This document shows, piece by piece, positions 38,659 through 46,468 of a stretch of DNA of 64,000 nt (positions are counted from its first letter, which is position 1; each line of letters starts with the position of its first letter). The position numbers and the translations under genes are program-made. This stretch comes from Streptomyces sp. SID12488 (GTDB taxonomy: Bacteria; Actinomycetota; Actinomycetes; Streptomycetales; Streptomycetaceae): positions 186,001-250,000 of the forward strand of contig NZ_JAAGLT010000003.1 in the NCBI RefSeq assembly GCF_010548275.1, given 5' to 3'. Under the pieces are notes generated by a model, which did no database searches, was not told the origin of the DNA, and worked only from the letters and a program-made list of their open reading frames with translations.

Positions 38659-38836
38659 GCCCCCAGTATCGGCGGGGCCACCGACAGCCGGACCCCGTTC
38701 GCGCTTTGGAGTTCCTTGAGAGTCATGGCCGTCCGGTGTCCACACCCGCGCGCCACCACCAATCCTGTTGCCCAGGACCTGGGGGACCAACCGAACCAAC
38801 CAATCCAACCAACCTGACGAACAAGGGGTGTTGAGC

Positions 38837-41272
38837 GTGGCGGCATTGGCGCGGTGGTGCTATCGGCACCGGCTGGTGGTCCTGTTGATATGGGTGGGGG
38901 CCGTGTTCGGACTGGGCTTCGCGGGCTCCGCCGCGGGCACGGACTACGCGAACACCTTCTCTCTCCCCAACACGGACTCCACGCGTGCGTACGACCTGAT
39001 GGAGAAGGCCTTCCCGCAGTCCTCGGGTGACACCGACACGGTCGTGTGGAAGGTCGACGACGGCACGGTACGCGACGAGTCGGTACGGTCCCGGATCGAG
39101 CCGAAGCTGGCGGAGATAGCGAAGATGGCGGGGGTCGGCGAGGTCACCAGCCCATACGCCGCCGATGGCGCCGGCGCCGCCCAGATCAGCGAGAACGGGC
39201 GGATCGCCTACGCGCAGATCACCTTCACCGAGCAGGCGAACGGGGTGCCCAAGGCGACGGTCGAGGACGTCGTCGAGACCGCCCAGGCCGCCGAACGCGA
39301 CGGACTCCAGGTGGAGTTGGGTGGCCAGGCGATCGCCAGGACTGAGGAAGCGCCCGCCGGCATCGCCGAGACTGTGGGCATCCTGGCCGCGGCGGTCGTC
39401 CTGTTCCTCGCCTTCGGCTCCCTCTTCGCGATGCTGCTGCCGCTGGTCGTGGCGATCGCGGCCCTCGGCACCGGCCTGATGGCCACCTCCCTGCTCAGCC
39501 ATGTCACCGACGTCCCCGAAGTCGCCCCGCTGCTCGGCTCGTTGATCGGCCTGGGCGTCGGCATCGACTACGCGCTGTTCATCGTCACCCGGCACCGCCG
39601 GGGCATCCTGCGCGGCATGAAGCCCGAGGACGCGGCGGTGACGGCGCTCAACACCTCGGGCCGAGCCGTGCTGTTCGCGGGCGGCACGGTGTGCATCGCC
39701 CTCGCCGGGATGCTCGTGATGAACATGCGCTTCCTGGACGGCGTGGTCGTCGCGACCTCCCTCACGGTCGTCCTGAGCGTCCTCGCCGCGACAACTCTCC
39801 TCCCGGCGCTCCTCGGCCTCCTCGGCATGCGCGTCCTCAGCCGCAGGCAGCGCCGCCGACTGGCCGCGACGGGACCGGAGTCGGCCGAGGCGAGCGGGCT
39901 CGCGGCGCGCTGGTCGTCGTACGTCGAAAGGCGCCCGCGCTCCACCGCTGCGATGGCCCTGGTGGCGATGCTGATCCTCGCGTTCCCCGTCCTGTCCATC
40001 CGGCTCGGCGCGACCGACCAGGGCAACCGCCAGGAGTCGACGACCACCCGCCAGACGTACGACCTGCTGGCGGAGGGCTTCGGCCCCGGCTTCAACGGCC
40101 CGCTCCAGGTGGTGGTCGCCAAGGGTGACGCGAACGCGCTGGTCGCGACGATCCGTACGACGGACGGTGTGGCGCAGGCAGCGGCGGCGCCCCCGTCCCA
40201 GGGCATCACGGTGATCCAGGTCGTCCCGACGACGTCACCCCAGTCGAAGGCCACGGACCAGCTGATCGACCGTCTGCGCGACGAGGTCATCCCGGCCTCC
40301 GGGGCCGAGGCCCACGTCGGCGGGGTGACGGCGATCTTCAAGGACTTCGCGGCGGTGACGGGCGACCGCCTGCCGTACTTCGTGGCGGCGATCATCTCCC
40401 TGGGGTTCCTGCTCCTGATGGTGGCGTTCCGCTCCCTGGTCGTCCCCCTCACCGCCGCGCTGATGAACCTGATCGCGGCGGCGGCCTCCTTCGGCGTCCT
40501 GGTCGCGATCTTCCAGTGGGGCTGGGGCACGGAACTGCTCGGCATCGGCAAGGAGGGCCCGATCACGGCGTTCCTCCCGGTGATCATGCTCTCCCTCCTC
40601 TTCGGCCTCTCGATGGACTACCAGGTGTTCCTGGTGAGCCGCATGCACGAGGAGTGGGTCCACACGAAGGACAACGCGCGGGCGGTCCGCGTCGGTCTCG
40701 CGGAAACCAGCAGGGTCATCAACTGCGCGGCCCTGATCATGATCTGCGTCTTCTCGGCCTTCGTCCTGAGCGGCGACCTGGAGGGCGCGATGGCGGGCAT
40801 CGGCCTCGCGGCGGCGGTGGCGCTGGACGCGTTCATCCTCCGTACGGCCCTGGTGCCGGCCGCGATGCACCTGCTCGGCAACTCCAACTGGTGGCTGCCG
40901 GCGGGCCTGGAGGAGCGCCTGCCCCATCTGGCGGTGGAGCCGAAGGAGGACCCGGAGGCAACGGAACCCGCGAGGCCCACGGGCAGCGCGTCGGTCGTCC
41001 ACGGCTACGTACGTGACGCCGAGGGCGCGCCGGTCGAGGGCGCGACGGTGACTCTCCGGTCGAAGGGCGGACGCCAACTGGACCGGGTCACCTCCCTGGC
41101 GGACGGCTCGTACATCCTCTCCGTCCCGGCCCCGGGCGCGTACCTGCTGGCGGCGACGGCGGTCTCGTACGGCTCCCGGGCACGACAGGTGACGGTGGAG
41201 GACGGCCCGCTGGTGTACGACGTGGAGCTGAGCGAGGCGTCGGAGGCGTCGGAGGAGGAAGCGGCGCGGTGA
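38837..41272 (+). CDS. MMPL/RND-type exporter with C-terminal carboxypeptidase-regulatory-like domain
   Basis: About 811 residues from GTG 38837, which has AAGGGG upstream (TTG 38831 is also possible). It has a twelve-helix MMPL architecture: TM1, a periplasmic-type loop with DTDTVVWKV, then TM2-6 containing GVGIDYALFIVTRHR. The second half repeats this with LLFGLSMDYQVFLVSRMHEEW. The last 95 residues add a soluble beta-sandwich (VHGYVRDAEGAPVEGATVTL, LADGSYILSVPAPGAYLL) of the carboxypeptidase regulatory-like type, unusual on this family. It probably exports lipids or drugs by proton motive force. Confidence 0.92.
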   Translation: MAALARWCYRHRLVVLLIWVGAVFGLGFAGSAAGTDYANTFSLPNTDSTRAYDLMEKAFPQSSGDTDTVVWKVDDGTVRDESVRSRIEPKLAEIAKMAGVGEVTSPYAADGAGAAQISENGRIAYAQITFTEQANGVPKATVEDVVETAQAAERDGLQVELGGQAIARTEEAPAGIAETVGILAAAVVLFLAFGSLFAMLLPLVVAIAALGTGLMATSLLSHVTDVPEVAPLLGSLIGLGVGIDYALFIVTRHRRGILRGMKPEDAAVTALNTSGRAVLFAGGTVCIALAGMLVMNMRFLDGVVVATSLTVVLSVLAATTLLPALLGLLGMRVLSRRQRRRLAATGPESAEASGLAARWSSYVERRPRSTAAMALVAMLILAFPVLSIRLGATDQGNRQESTTTRQTYDLLAEGFGPGFNGPLQVVVAKGDANALVATIRTTDGVAQAAAAPPSQGITVIQVVPTTSPQSKATDQLIDRLRDEVIPASGAEAHVGGVTAIFKDFAAVTGDRLPYFVAAIISLGFLLLMVAFRSLVVPLTAALMNLIAAAASFGVLVAIFQWGWGTELLGIGKEGPITAFLPVIMLSLLFGLSMDYQVFLVSRMHEEWVHTKDNARAVRVGLAETSRVINCAALIMICVFSAFVLSGDLEGAMAGIGLAAAVALDAFILRTALVPAAMHLLGNSNWWLPAGLEERLPHLAVEPKEDPEATEPARPTGSASVVHGYVRDAEGAPVEGATVTLRSKGGRQLDRVTSLADGSYILSVPAPGAYLLAATAVSYGSRARQVTVEDGPLVYDVELSEASEASEEEAAR

Positions 41273-41290
41273 ACTGACCTTCCCGGCCGC

Positions 41291-42145
41291 TTACTTGGCC
41301 TGCTTGGCCTGCTTGGCCTGCTTGACCTGTTTGCCCTTCCCGGGATCCGCGCCCTTCGAGGGCTCCTCGGGAAGGGCGTTGGTCATCCCCGGCAGGAAGT
41401 CGCTGAACAGGTCGTGGACTTCGAGGACGAGCGGGCGCAGCACCCGGAAGCGGGCCAGGGACACACCACGGGCGGTGAGCCGGGCGCCGCGTCCGGCGAG
41501 CCGGTAGGTGCGCTCACGGCCCTCCGTACGGTCGTAGATCCAGTACATGACCATGCCCATCTGGGACAGCCACATCAACTCGGGCAGCACGTCCCGGAGT
41601 TCCTCCGGAACCTTGGCCTTCGATCCGGCGAGCACTTCCCTGTGCACGTCGATGGCCTGCGTGCGCGCGTGCTCCGACTCGGGGGAGAAGGGGCTGAGGG
41701 GGCTGTTCGGGTCGGCGGCGGTCTTGAAGAACTGCACGGCGAACTCGTGGTAGGAAGCGGACACATCGAGCCAGGCCCGGTACACCCCGGCCAGCCGCGC
41801 CTCCAAGTCCGTCTCCCGGTCCAGGACTTCACGCGCGGCCACCTGGTACTCGCGGGCGAGCCGGTCGTAGAAGCCCTGGATCAGGTGCTCCTTGCCGGCG
41901 AAGTAGTAGTACGCGTTGCCGACCGAGACCCCGGCCTCCTGAGCGATGGCCCGCATGGTCGTCTTGTCGTACCCCCGCTCCTTGAACAGCCGCATGGCTG
42001 TCTCCAGGATCAGTGCACGCGTCTGCTCACTCTTCGCGGGAGCAGGAGCGGAGGCCGCAGGAGACTCGGGCGACTCGGAGGACACAGAGGACGCGGAGGA
42101 CTCAGGGAGCTCAGGGGACTCGGGGCTGTCTTTCGCTGCTGACAC
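41291..42145 (-). CDS. TetR-family regulator with repetitive tails
   Basis: 284 residues. The first 38 residues are Ser/Glu/Pro low complexity. The HTH (about 39-90) reads QTRALILETAMRLFKERGYD, KTTMRAIAQEAGVSVGNAYYYF. A ligand-binding domain follows, and the end is KQAKQAKQAK, encoded by a 9-bp tandem repeat. It is third in a leftward operon behind the small membrane protein and the DCC protein. Twin TTGAAC-NN-GTTCAA palindromes at the operon promoter are likely its own operators. The true start may lie downstream of GTG 42145, as no Shine-Dalgarno is seen. Confidence 0.88.
   Translation of the reverse strand: MSAAKDSPESPELPESSASSVSSESPESPAASAPAPAKSEQTRALILETAMRLFKERGYDKTTMRAIAQEAGVSVGNAYYYFAGKEHLIQGFYDRLAREYQVAAREVLDRETDLEARLAGVYRAWLDVSASYHEFAVQFFKTAADPNSPLSPFSPESEHARTQAIDVHREVLAGSKAKVPEELRDVLPELMWLSQMGMVMYWIYDRTEGRERTYRLAGRGARLTARGVSLARFRVLRPLVLEVHDLFSDFLPGMTNALPEEPSKGADPGKGKQVKQAKQAKQAK
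41294..41329. repeat. Four 9-bp tandem repeats in the 3' end of the tetR gene
   Basis: CTTGGCCTG occurs three times (41294-41302, 41303-41311, 41312-41320) and once as CTTGACCTG (41321-41329). On the coding strand it gives the QAK triplet repeats at the C-terminus. It is a candidate site of slippage. Confidence 0.85.
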
Positions 42146-42154
42146 GGAAGGAGC

Positions 42155-42724
42155 CTAACCAGTGGAGCAGGTGCCGCTGTCACAGCCGGGCGGAGTGCCG
42201 GGTGAGATGCCGAGTGGGTTGTGGACCCACCCGAAGCGCGGATCGTACGACCACCCGTCGGGCCGCCGGTACACGCGGCCACTCCTGTCGGTACCCCACC
42301 GGCTCCCGCGCCACTTGGCGGCGGCAAGCACGGCACCCTTGGCGAGGCGGGCCCCGGCCGGGGTGGCGAACCGATGGGCGAGGGGCCGGTGCTCACGCAA
42401 GGCCCACAGCACGACGACCCAGGCACCGGCACCGCGATAGACCTGCCCGGAGTCCCCGACGACGGTGACGTCGTCGAGGGTGGCGGAGTGGTCGAGGGTC
42501 GGAAACATCATCCGTGCCCGCTCCGAGCCCGCCGGAACCATCACCAACGGCACCAGCTGAGACTGCCGTGCGAGCCACTCGCGCACGAAGGTGCAGAGTT
42601 CGCACTCGGCGTCGTACAGGACGGTGAGCCGGCGGACCGGAACGCCCCCCGTGGCGTCCCGGTCCGCGCGGGCGGTGGTGTTGTCCCCCGACCCCACCGC
42701 TTCAATGTGGTTCATCGCGGTCAC
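42155..42724 (-). CDS. DCC-family thiol-disulfide oxidoreductase-like protein (DUF393)
   Basis: 189 residues. The family motif is LTVLYDAECELCTFVREWLA with a CxxC pair; PAGSERARMMFP and GAGAWVVVLWALREHRPLA follow. The C-terminus is Trp/Arg-rich and ends with two further cysteines (CDSGTCSTG), an addition not seen in the core family. It overlaps the upstream membrane-protein gene by four bases. The family is presumed to handle thiol-disulfide exchange, though the substrate is unknown. Confidence 0.88.
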   Translation of the reverse strand: MTAMNHIEAVGSGDNTTARADRDATGGVPVRRLTVLYDAECELCTFVREWLARQSQLVPLVMVPAGSERARMMFPTLDHSATLDDVTVVGDSGQVYRGAGAWVVVLWALREHRPLAHRFATPAGARLAKGAVLAAAKWRGSRWGTDRSGRVYRRPDGWSYDPRFGWVHNPLGISPGTPPGCDSGTCSTG

Positions 42725-43128
42725 GCCCCGGCCGCGGGGGCGACCCAGCCCTGCGGCGCGACAGGCGGCACCTGCTCCCGCTCCATGACGCTCCGCCGGC
42801 GGATCTTGCTGAGGACGAACACGTTGGCGAGGTGCATGACGCCCAGCACGAGCAGCACCACACCGAGCTTGGTCGAGAGCGCCTCGAAGACCTCCCGGGT
42901 GCTGGCGATGTCCCCGTCACCGCTCAGATAGAGGGTCACGAACCCGAGGTTGACGAGATAGAACCCGACGACGAGCAGATGGTTGACGGCCTCGGCGAGC
43001 TTCTCGTTCCCCCGCAGCACATCGGAGAGGAAAACCCGCCCGTTGCTGCTGAGGGTCCGCGCGACCCAGACGGTCAGTGCGACGCTGACCAGCAGGTATA
43101 TGACGTATGCGACGACTGTGAGGTCCAT
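42721..43128 (-). CDS. Small membrane protein heading the tetR operon
   Basis: 135 residues from ATG 43128 (AAGGAC upstream), with three hydrophobic helices at about 3-24, 47-68 and 84-104. A longer frame from 43176 would begin inside the operator palindrome and is rejected. No motif of known function was seen. It is first in the operon with the DCC protein and the TetR regulator, so its expression should respond to the TetR ligand. Confidence 0.82.
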   Translation of the reverse strand: MDLTVVAYVIYLLVSVALTVWVARTLSSNGRVFLSDVLRGNEKLAEAVNHLLVVGFYLVNLGFVTLYLSGDGDIASTREVFEALSTKLGVVLLVLGVMHLANVFVLSKIRRRSVMEREQVPPVAPQGWVAPAAGA

Positions 43129-43162
43129 GTCTTCGTCCTTGTCCCCGGGCCTCTTGAACGAC

Positions 43163-43222
43163 TTGAACGCGTTCAAAAGTGCTTACGGGGAAGACTGTAG
43201 ACCTGTTTTTGAACACGTTCAA
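43163..43222. promoter_or_regulatory. Twin palindromic operators, probably for the TetR regulator
   Basis: TTGAACGCGTTCAA (43163-43176) and TTGAACACGTTCAA (43209-43222) share TTGAAC-NN-GTTCAA and are 46 bp apart centre to centre. An extra half-site, TTGAAC, lies at 43154. They sit between the leftward operon start (43128) and the rightward Uma2 start (43260), so one regulator could control both. Confidence 0.75.
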
Positions 43223-43259
43223 GTAGTAACCGGAGTGGGCTGGTGGCGTTGGGACAACT

Positions 43260-43898
43260 GTGAGCACCGCACGCGAAGAAGAGCAGGAGGAATGGTTCGA
43301 CCCCGAACCGCCGTACCGCTGGCCGATCCCGCCCCCGGAGGGCTGGACCGCCGACGACCTCGACCGCATCCCCGGTCTCCCAAGCCACACGGAACTGCTC
43401 GACGGAAGCCTCGTCTTCGTCAGCCCGCAGACACGCTTCCACTCCCGCACGCTGCGCCTGCTGGAGCACGCCCTGCTGGAACAGGCCCCGGGTCACCTGG
43501 ATGTCCTGTCACGGATGACCGTCAAACTGGACACCAGGAACCGCCCCGAACCGGACGTCATCGTCTTCCCGGAGACAGCGAACACCGGCCCGGACCAGAC
43601 CTGGTACGAGCCGGAGGACATCCTCTTGGCGGTGGAGGTGGCCGCCGCGGACACCCAGGACCGAGACCGCGAGGTCAAGCCCCGCAAGTACGCGGGGGCA
43701 GGGGTGCCGCACTTCTGGAGGGTCGAGCGGGACGAGCGGGACGGCGGCAAGGGGATCCCCGTCGTCTACGTCTACGAACTCGACCCCGCCACCAAGGCCT
43801 ACGCCCTCACCAGCATCTTCCACGACCGCTTGAAACTGACCGTGCCCTTTGACATCGACATCGACCTGACGGCGATCAATCGCCGCCCGGGTTCATGA
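43260..43898 (+). CDS. Uma2/DUF820 family putative endonuclease
   Basis: 212 residues from GTG 43260. PD-(D/E)xK-like residues of the Uma2 family are visible: RPEPDVIVF (Asp) and LLAVEVAAADTQDRDREVKPRKY (Glu, with Lys further on), then AGVPHFWRVE. The family is very common in Streptomyces and cyanobacteria with no proven physiological role. It starts 38 bases after the second TetR-type palindrome, so it may be under the same control. Confidence 0.88.
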   Translation: MSTAREEEQEEWFDPEPPYRWPIPPPEGWTADDLDRIPGLPSHTELLDGSLVFVSPQTRFHSRTLRLLEHALLEQAPGHLDVLSRMTVKLDTRNRPEPDVIVFPETANTGPDQTWYEPEDILLAVEVAAADTQDRDREVKPRKYAGAGVPHFWRVERDERDGGKGIPVVYVYELDPATKAYALTSIFHDRLKLTVPFDIDIDLTAINRRPGS

Positions 43899-43924
43899 CC
43901 ACCTGGCTTCATGACCACCCGGGT

Positions 43925-44332
43925 TCACGACCGCGCGAGTTCCGGCCGCTTCGTGTAGTCCGTGAAGCCGATGACGTTGCCCCAGGGGTCGGCGATCTCG
44001 ACGGTCCAACCCGTGGCCACGGACATCGGGGCGTCGAGCGGGGTGATGCCGGCCGTGGCCAGGGCGCGGGCCGCAGCCTTGGCGTCCGGCACCTCCAGCC
44101 AGATCCGGGGGGAGGCCCACGGCGGCGCCCGGTGGCCGAGAGCCTCCTCGACCCGCAGCAACAGCCCCGGGGTCTCGGCACCGACCCTCAGCACGGCGAT
44201 CCCGGCCTCGTCGACACGAGCGGTGACGCCGAACCCGGCACGCTCGTAGAAGGCGACCGCCTCGGCGAGTTCACCGACGGGCAGCAGCACGTTGTCGAAA
44301 CCGAGCAGTTCGTACGACTCGTCATCTGACAT
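43925..44332 (-). CDS. VOC-family (glyoxalase/bleomycin resistance-like) protein
   Basis: 135 residues: a single vicinal-oxygen-chelate protein with paired beta-alpha-beta-beta-beta modules. FDNVLLPVGELAEAVAFYERAGF opens the first module and VEIADPWGNVIGFTDY closes the second. No neighbouring gene points to a substrate. It is divergent from the degraded toxin locus that follows. Confidence 0.85.
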   Translation of the reverse strand: MSDDESYELLGFDNVLLPVGELAEAVAFYERAGFGVTARVDEAGIAVLRVGAETPGLLLRVEEALGHRAPPWASPRIWLEVPDAKAAARALATAGITPLDAPMSVATGWTVEIADPWGNVIGFTDYTKRPELARS

Positions 44333-44510
44333 GGCGTCAGGGTAAGGGGATGGTCGGCGGAATCCTGGGAGGCTGGAGCAGGCAGACGGGCGCTGTGACG
44401 TACGTGATCAGGGAGTCCGGTTCGACTGCCCGGCGTCAAGGACATCGACGATGTCGAGGCTGACCTTGGCACCCATCGGTTCGCGTCACTCGACTGGGTG
44501 CCCGGCACGC

Positions 44511-44547
44511 TCGAGGGCCCCGTTTCCTGCGGAAACGGGGCCCTCGA
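44511..44547. terminator. Perfect 17-bp hairpin stranded between divergent genes
   Basis: TCGAGGGCCCCGTTTCC (44511-44527), a TGC loop, and GGAAACGGGGCCCTCGA (44531-44547). It has the form of a strong Streptomyces terminator without T-tract. Its flanking genes point away from it, so it does not terminate either of them. It may be left over from a deleted gene. Confidence 0.6.
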
Positions 44548-44616
44548 CAACGTACATACGCCCGCTCAGCCCACAGCGATCCGGGTCTTCCAGTAGCTCT
44601 TCGCGCGGGTGCGGGG

Positions 44617-45481
44617 ATGGCCGGCGGATTTGCGGTCACTGCATACGGTGCAGAAGAGCTGGCGGGGGGTTTCGGCTTCAGTGGGGACCGCTCTTCTCGG
44701 AAAACTTCCGATTGCACCAAGTGTTTCTGGCCGGAACCGACGTCCTTCTTGCGGACAAGTCCTCGAAAGATATCGAGGACATGAAGGTCGGCGATGAGGT
44801 GTTGGCCACGGACCCCAAGACGGGGGAGACTGGCCCGCGCAAGGTGACCCGCCTGATCATCACTGAGGGCGACAAACACTTCAACGAGCTGTCCATTGCC
44901 ACGGATGACGGAATCGTGAAGCTCACAGCCACCCATGAGCACCCCTTCTGGGTGCCCGAACTCGGGCAGTGGGTGGCTGCACGCGACCTCGAAGTAGGCA
45001 TGCACCTGCGCAAGCCGGACGGCTCGACCCTGACAGTCGCTGCTAACCGCCCCTTCTCGAAGCGGGCCCGCACGTACAACCTGACGGTCGATGACCTGCA
45101 CGCGTACTATGTGCTGGCGAGCGAGACGCCGGTGCTGGTGCATAATGCTAGTTCGTGTACGAGTGGAATAACTCCGCTGCCGCTTTGGGGCGGAAGGCGC
45201 ATGCTGAATTCAGTGACGTGATGGACGGTCGCTCCCACCTCGGCTATGAGGGCGAGTTCACACTGCCCAGCGGTCGGCGCCCGGATGGTGGGTTTACGGA
45301 CCCCGCTACTGGAACCCGAGTGCCCATTGAGCTCAATCCAGATACCCGTGCGCAAATCAGGCGCGGCCGAAAAGAGCTTGGCGCATATGAGCAGGAGATG
45401 GGCGTGCCGTCCGGGTCTGGGCAGCTATGGGTGTACAGGATCGGGAAGAATGGGACGACGTCGTACCAGAGGATTCAGTAA
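44617..45481 (+). pseudogene. Remnant of a polymorphic toxin: HINT domain plus REase-like nuclease domain, two frameshifts
   Basis: Three frames together give one recognisable C-terminal end of a secreted polymorphic toxin. Frame A (44617-44727) ends SDCTKCF, the start of a pretoxin HINT domain with its cysteine. Frame B (44727-45155) is the HINT body: AGTDVLLADKSSKDIEDMKV, TATHEHPFW, YYVLASETPVLVHN. Frame C (45155-45481) is the toxin: GRKAHAEF, SGRRPDGGF, VPIELNPDT, QLWVYRIG, a restriction-endonuclease-like fold. Each junction is explained by one missing base (after TTC at 44727; at 45155). The long N-terminal delivery part is absent. In the toxin motif an Asn stands where Lys is usual (E-x-N, not E-x-K). 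Confidence 0.72.
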
Positions 45482-45493
45482 GGTGGTCGATCG

Positions 45494-46135
45494 ATGAGCA
45501 GTGAGCTGAAGCCATTGATTGCGCAAGCTGGCGATTTTTTGAAGCGGGAATACGGTTTTCGCGTCAAAGGTCGAATCGCCATCCGTGAGGATCAACTTCT
45601 GCGTTCAGTGGTGTTCCACCCTGAGAAGACTGCGACCAAGGGAGCTTGTAGATTCGACGTAACACTGAACCTTGGCCTGCCAGGCCTAAGCTCAATGTCG
45701 CCGACTCGCAGGATCTATGTAGTTTCTGCCTCGCTCGGGAAAATTAGCCGCCTAAGGGATCCAGCAAGAGGACGATTTGAGCTGACCGGTGAAAATTCGG
45801 ACACCGAAGTAATCTCCAACGTTCTTTCGCTTCTCTCGGACCTATGCTCTGATTTCTTTATTTCATTGCCGGGGCCGAGTGACCTTCTGGACCTTCTTGA
45901 CAACCCAGAAGAGTTCAAGCGGCTCGATCTGTGGCCATGGAATGAGCTCCCGAGGCTGGAATTGGCCAGCGTATATTGCGCCTTCTTGGGGAAAGGAGAG
46001 TTGGCGAGTCAATGGGAAGGTCCAGCAATTCAATGCGCACTGGATGGCGGCATGGAATACGCTGTCGAGCGGGTGCGTGCCAATGTGGCAGAGGCGCTAG
46101 AAGCCAGACGGCGAGCTTCTGGCCTCACCGAGTAG
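45494..46135 (+). CDS. Intact immunity-like protein (DUF4304-like) for the toxin remnant
   Basis: 213 residues, starting 12 bases after the toxin stop with AGGTGG upstream. The N-terminal half (FLKREYGFRVKGRIAIRED, LLRSVVFHPEK, CRFDVTLNLGL) resembles DUF4304, a family often found as immunity proteins of polymorphic toxins. The second half is helical. Base composition is visibly lower in GC than the neighbours, with non-Streptomyces codons such as ATA, TTA and AGA-type choices, a sign of recent transfer. The frame is intact although the toxin is broken. Confidence 0.72.
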   Translation: MSSELKPLIAQAGDFLKREYGFRVKGRIAIREDQLLRSVVFHPEKTATKGACRFDVTLNLGLPGLSSMSPTRRIYVVSASLGKISRLRDPARGRFELTGENSDTEVISNVLSLLSDLCSDFFISLPGPSDLLDLLDNPEEFKRLDLWPWNELPRLELASVYCAFLGKGELASQWEGPAIQCALDGGMEYAVERVRANVAEALEARRRASGLTE

Positions 46136-46468
46136 ATCTTTCCTTTTGCGCATATTTGGGTACTGTCGTCAAGGGTCCCGTTTGGGACACCTGACGGCAG
46201 TAGCTGACGGCAACGGCGGCGGACAGGGTCGCACGCGCGGTACATGCCGTGCGTCAACGGCATTCAGGAGTACCTGAGTCGATCGCGCTGCCAAGGAACT
46301 GCGGCATCGCCGGAACGGAGAGCGCAGATAAGACCTGCGAGGTGCTCCGCGGGTTGTACGCCGTGGGGCGGCATTTGCAACCGGTGGGCTCGGCAGCCCT
46401 GATCACAGCAGTGCCTCCGGCAGCGGCAGCGCGCCACCCCGCCCTCAGCCTCCGTCCCCAACCCCCGG
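46136..46468. other. Intergenic region after the immunity gene
   Basis: About 330 bases. The first half keeps the lower GC of the toxin island; the second returns to normal composition near the protease gene. A short open frame at 46249-46626 lacks codon bias and overlaps the protease on the other strand, so no gene is called. No att-like duplication or tRNA was seen. Confidence 0.45.

Noticed and set aside
41294..41329. CRISPR-like or regulatory repeat array
   Set aside because: The 9-bp units are contiguous, have no spacers and are translated as QAK repeats at the end of the TetR protein.
44408..44610. Possible coding fragment (VKDIDDVEADLGTHRFASL) before the toxin remnant, and a tRNA-like GGTTCGA at 44420
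   Set aside because: The fragment has no start codon or known homology, and the bases around GGTTCGA do not pair as a T-arm or fold into a cloverleaf.
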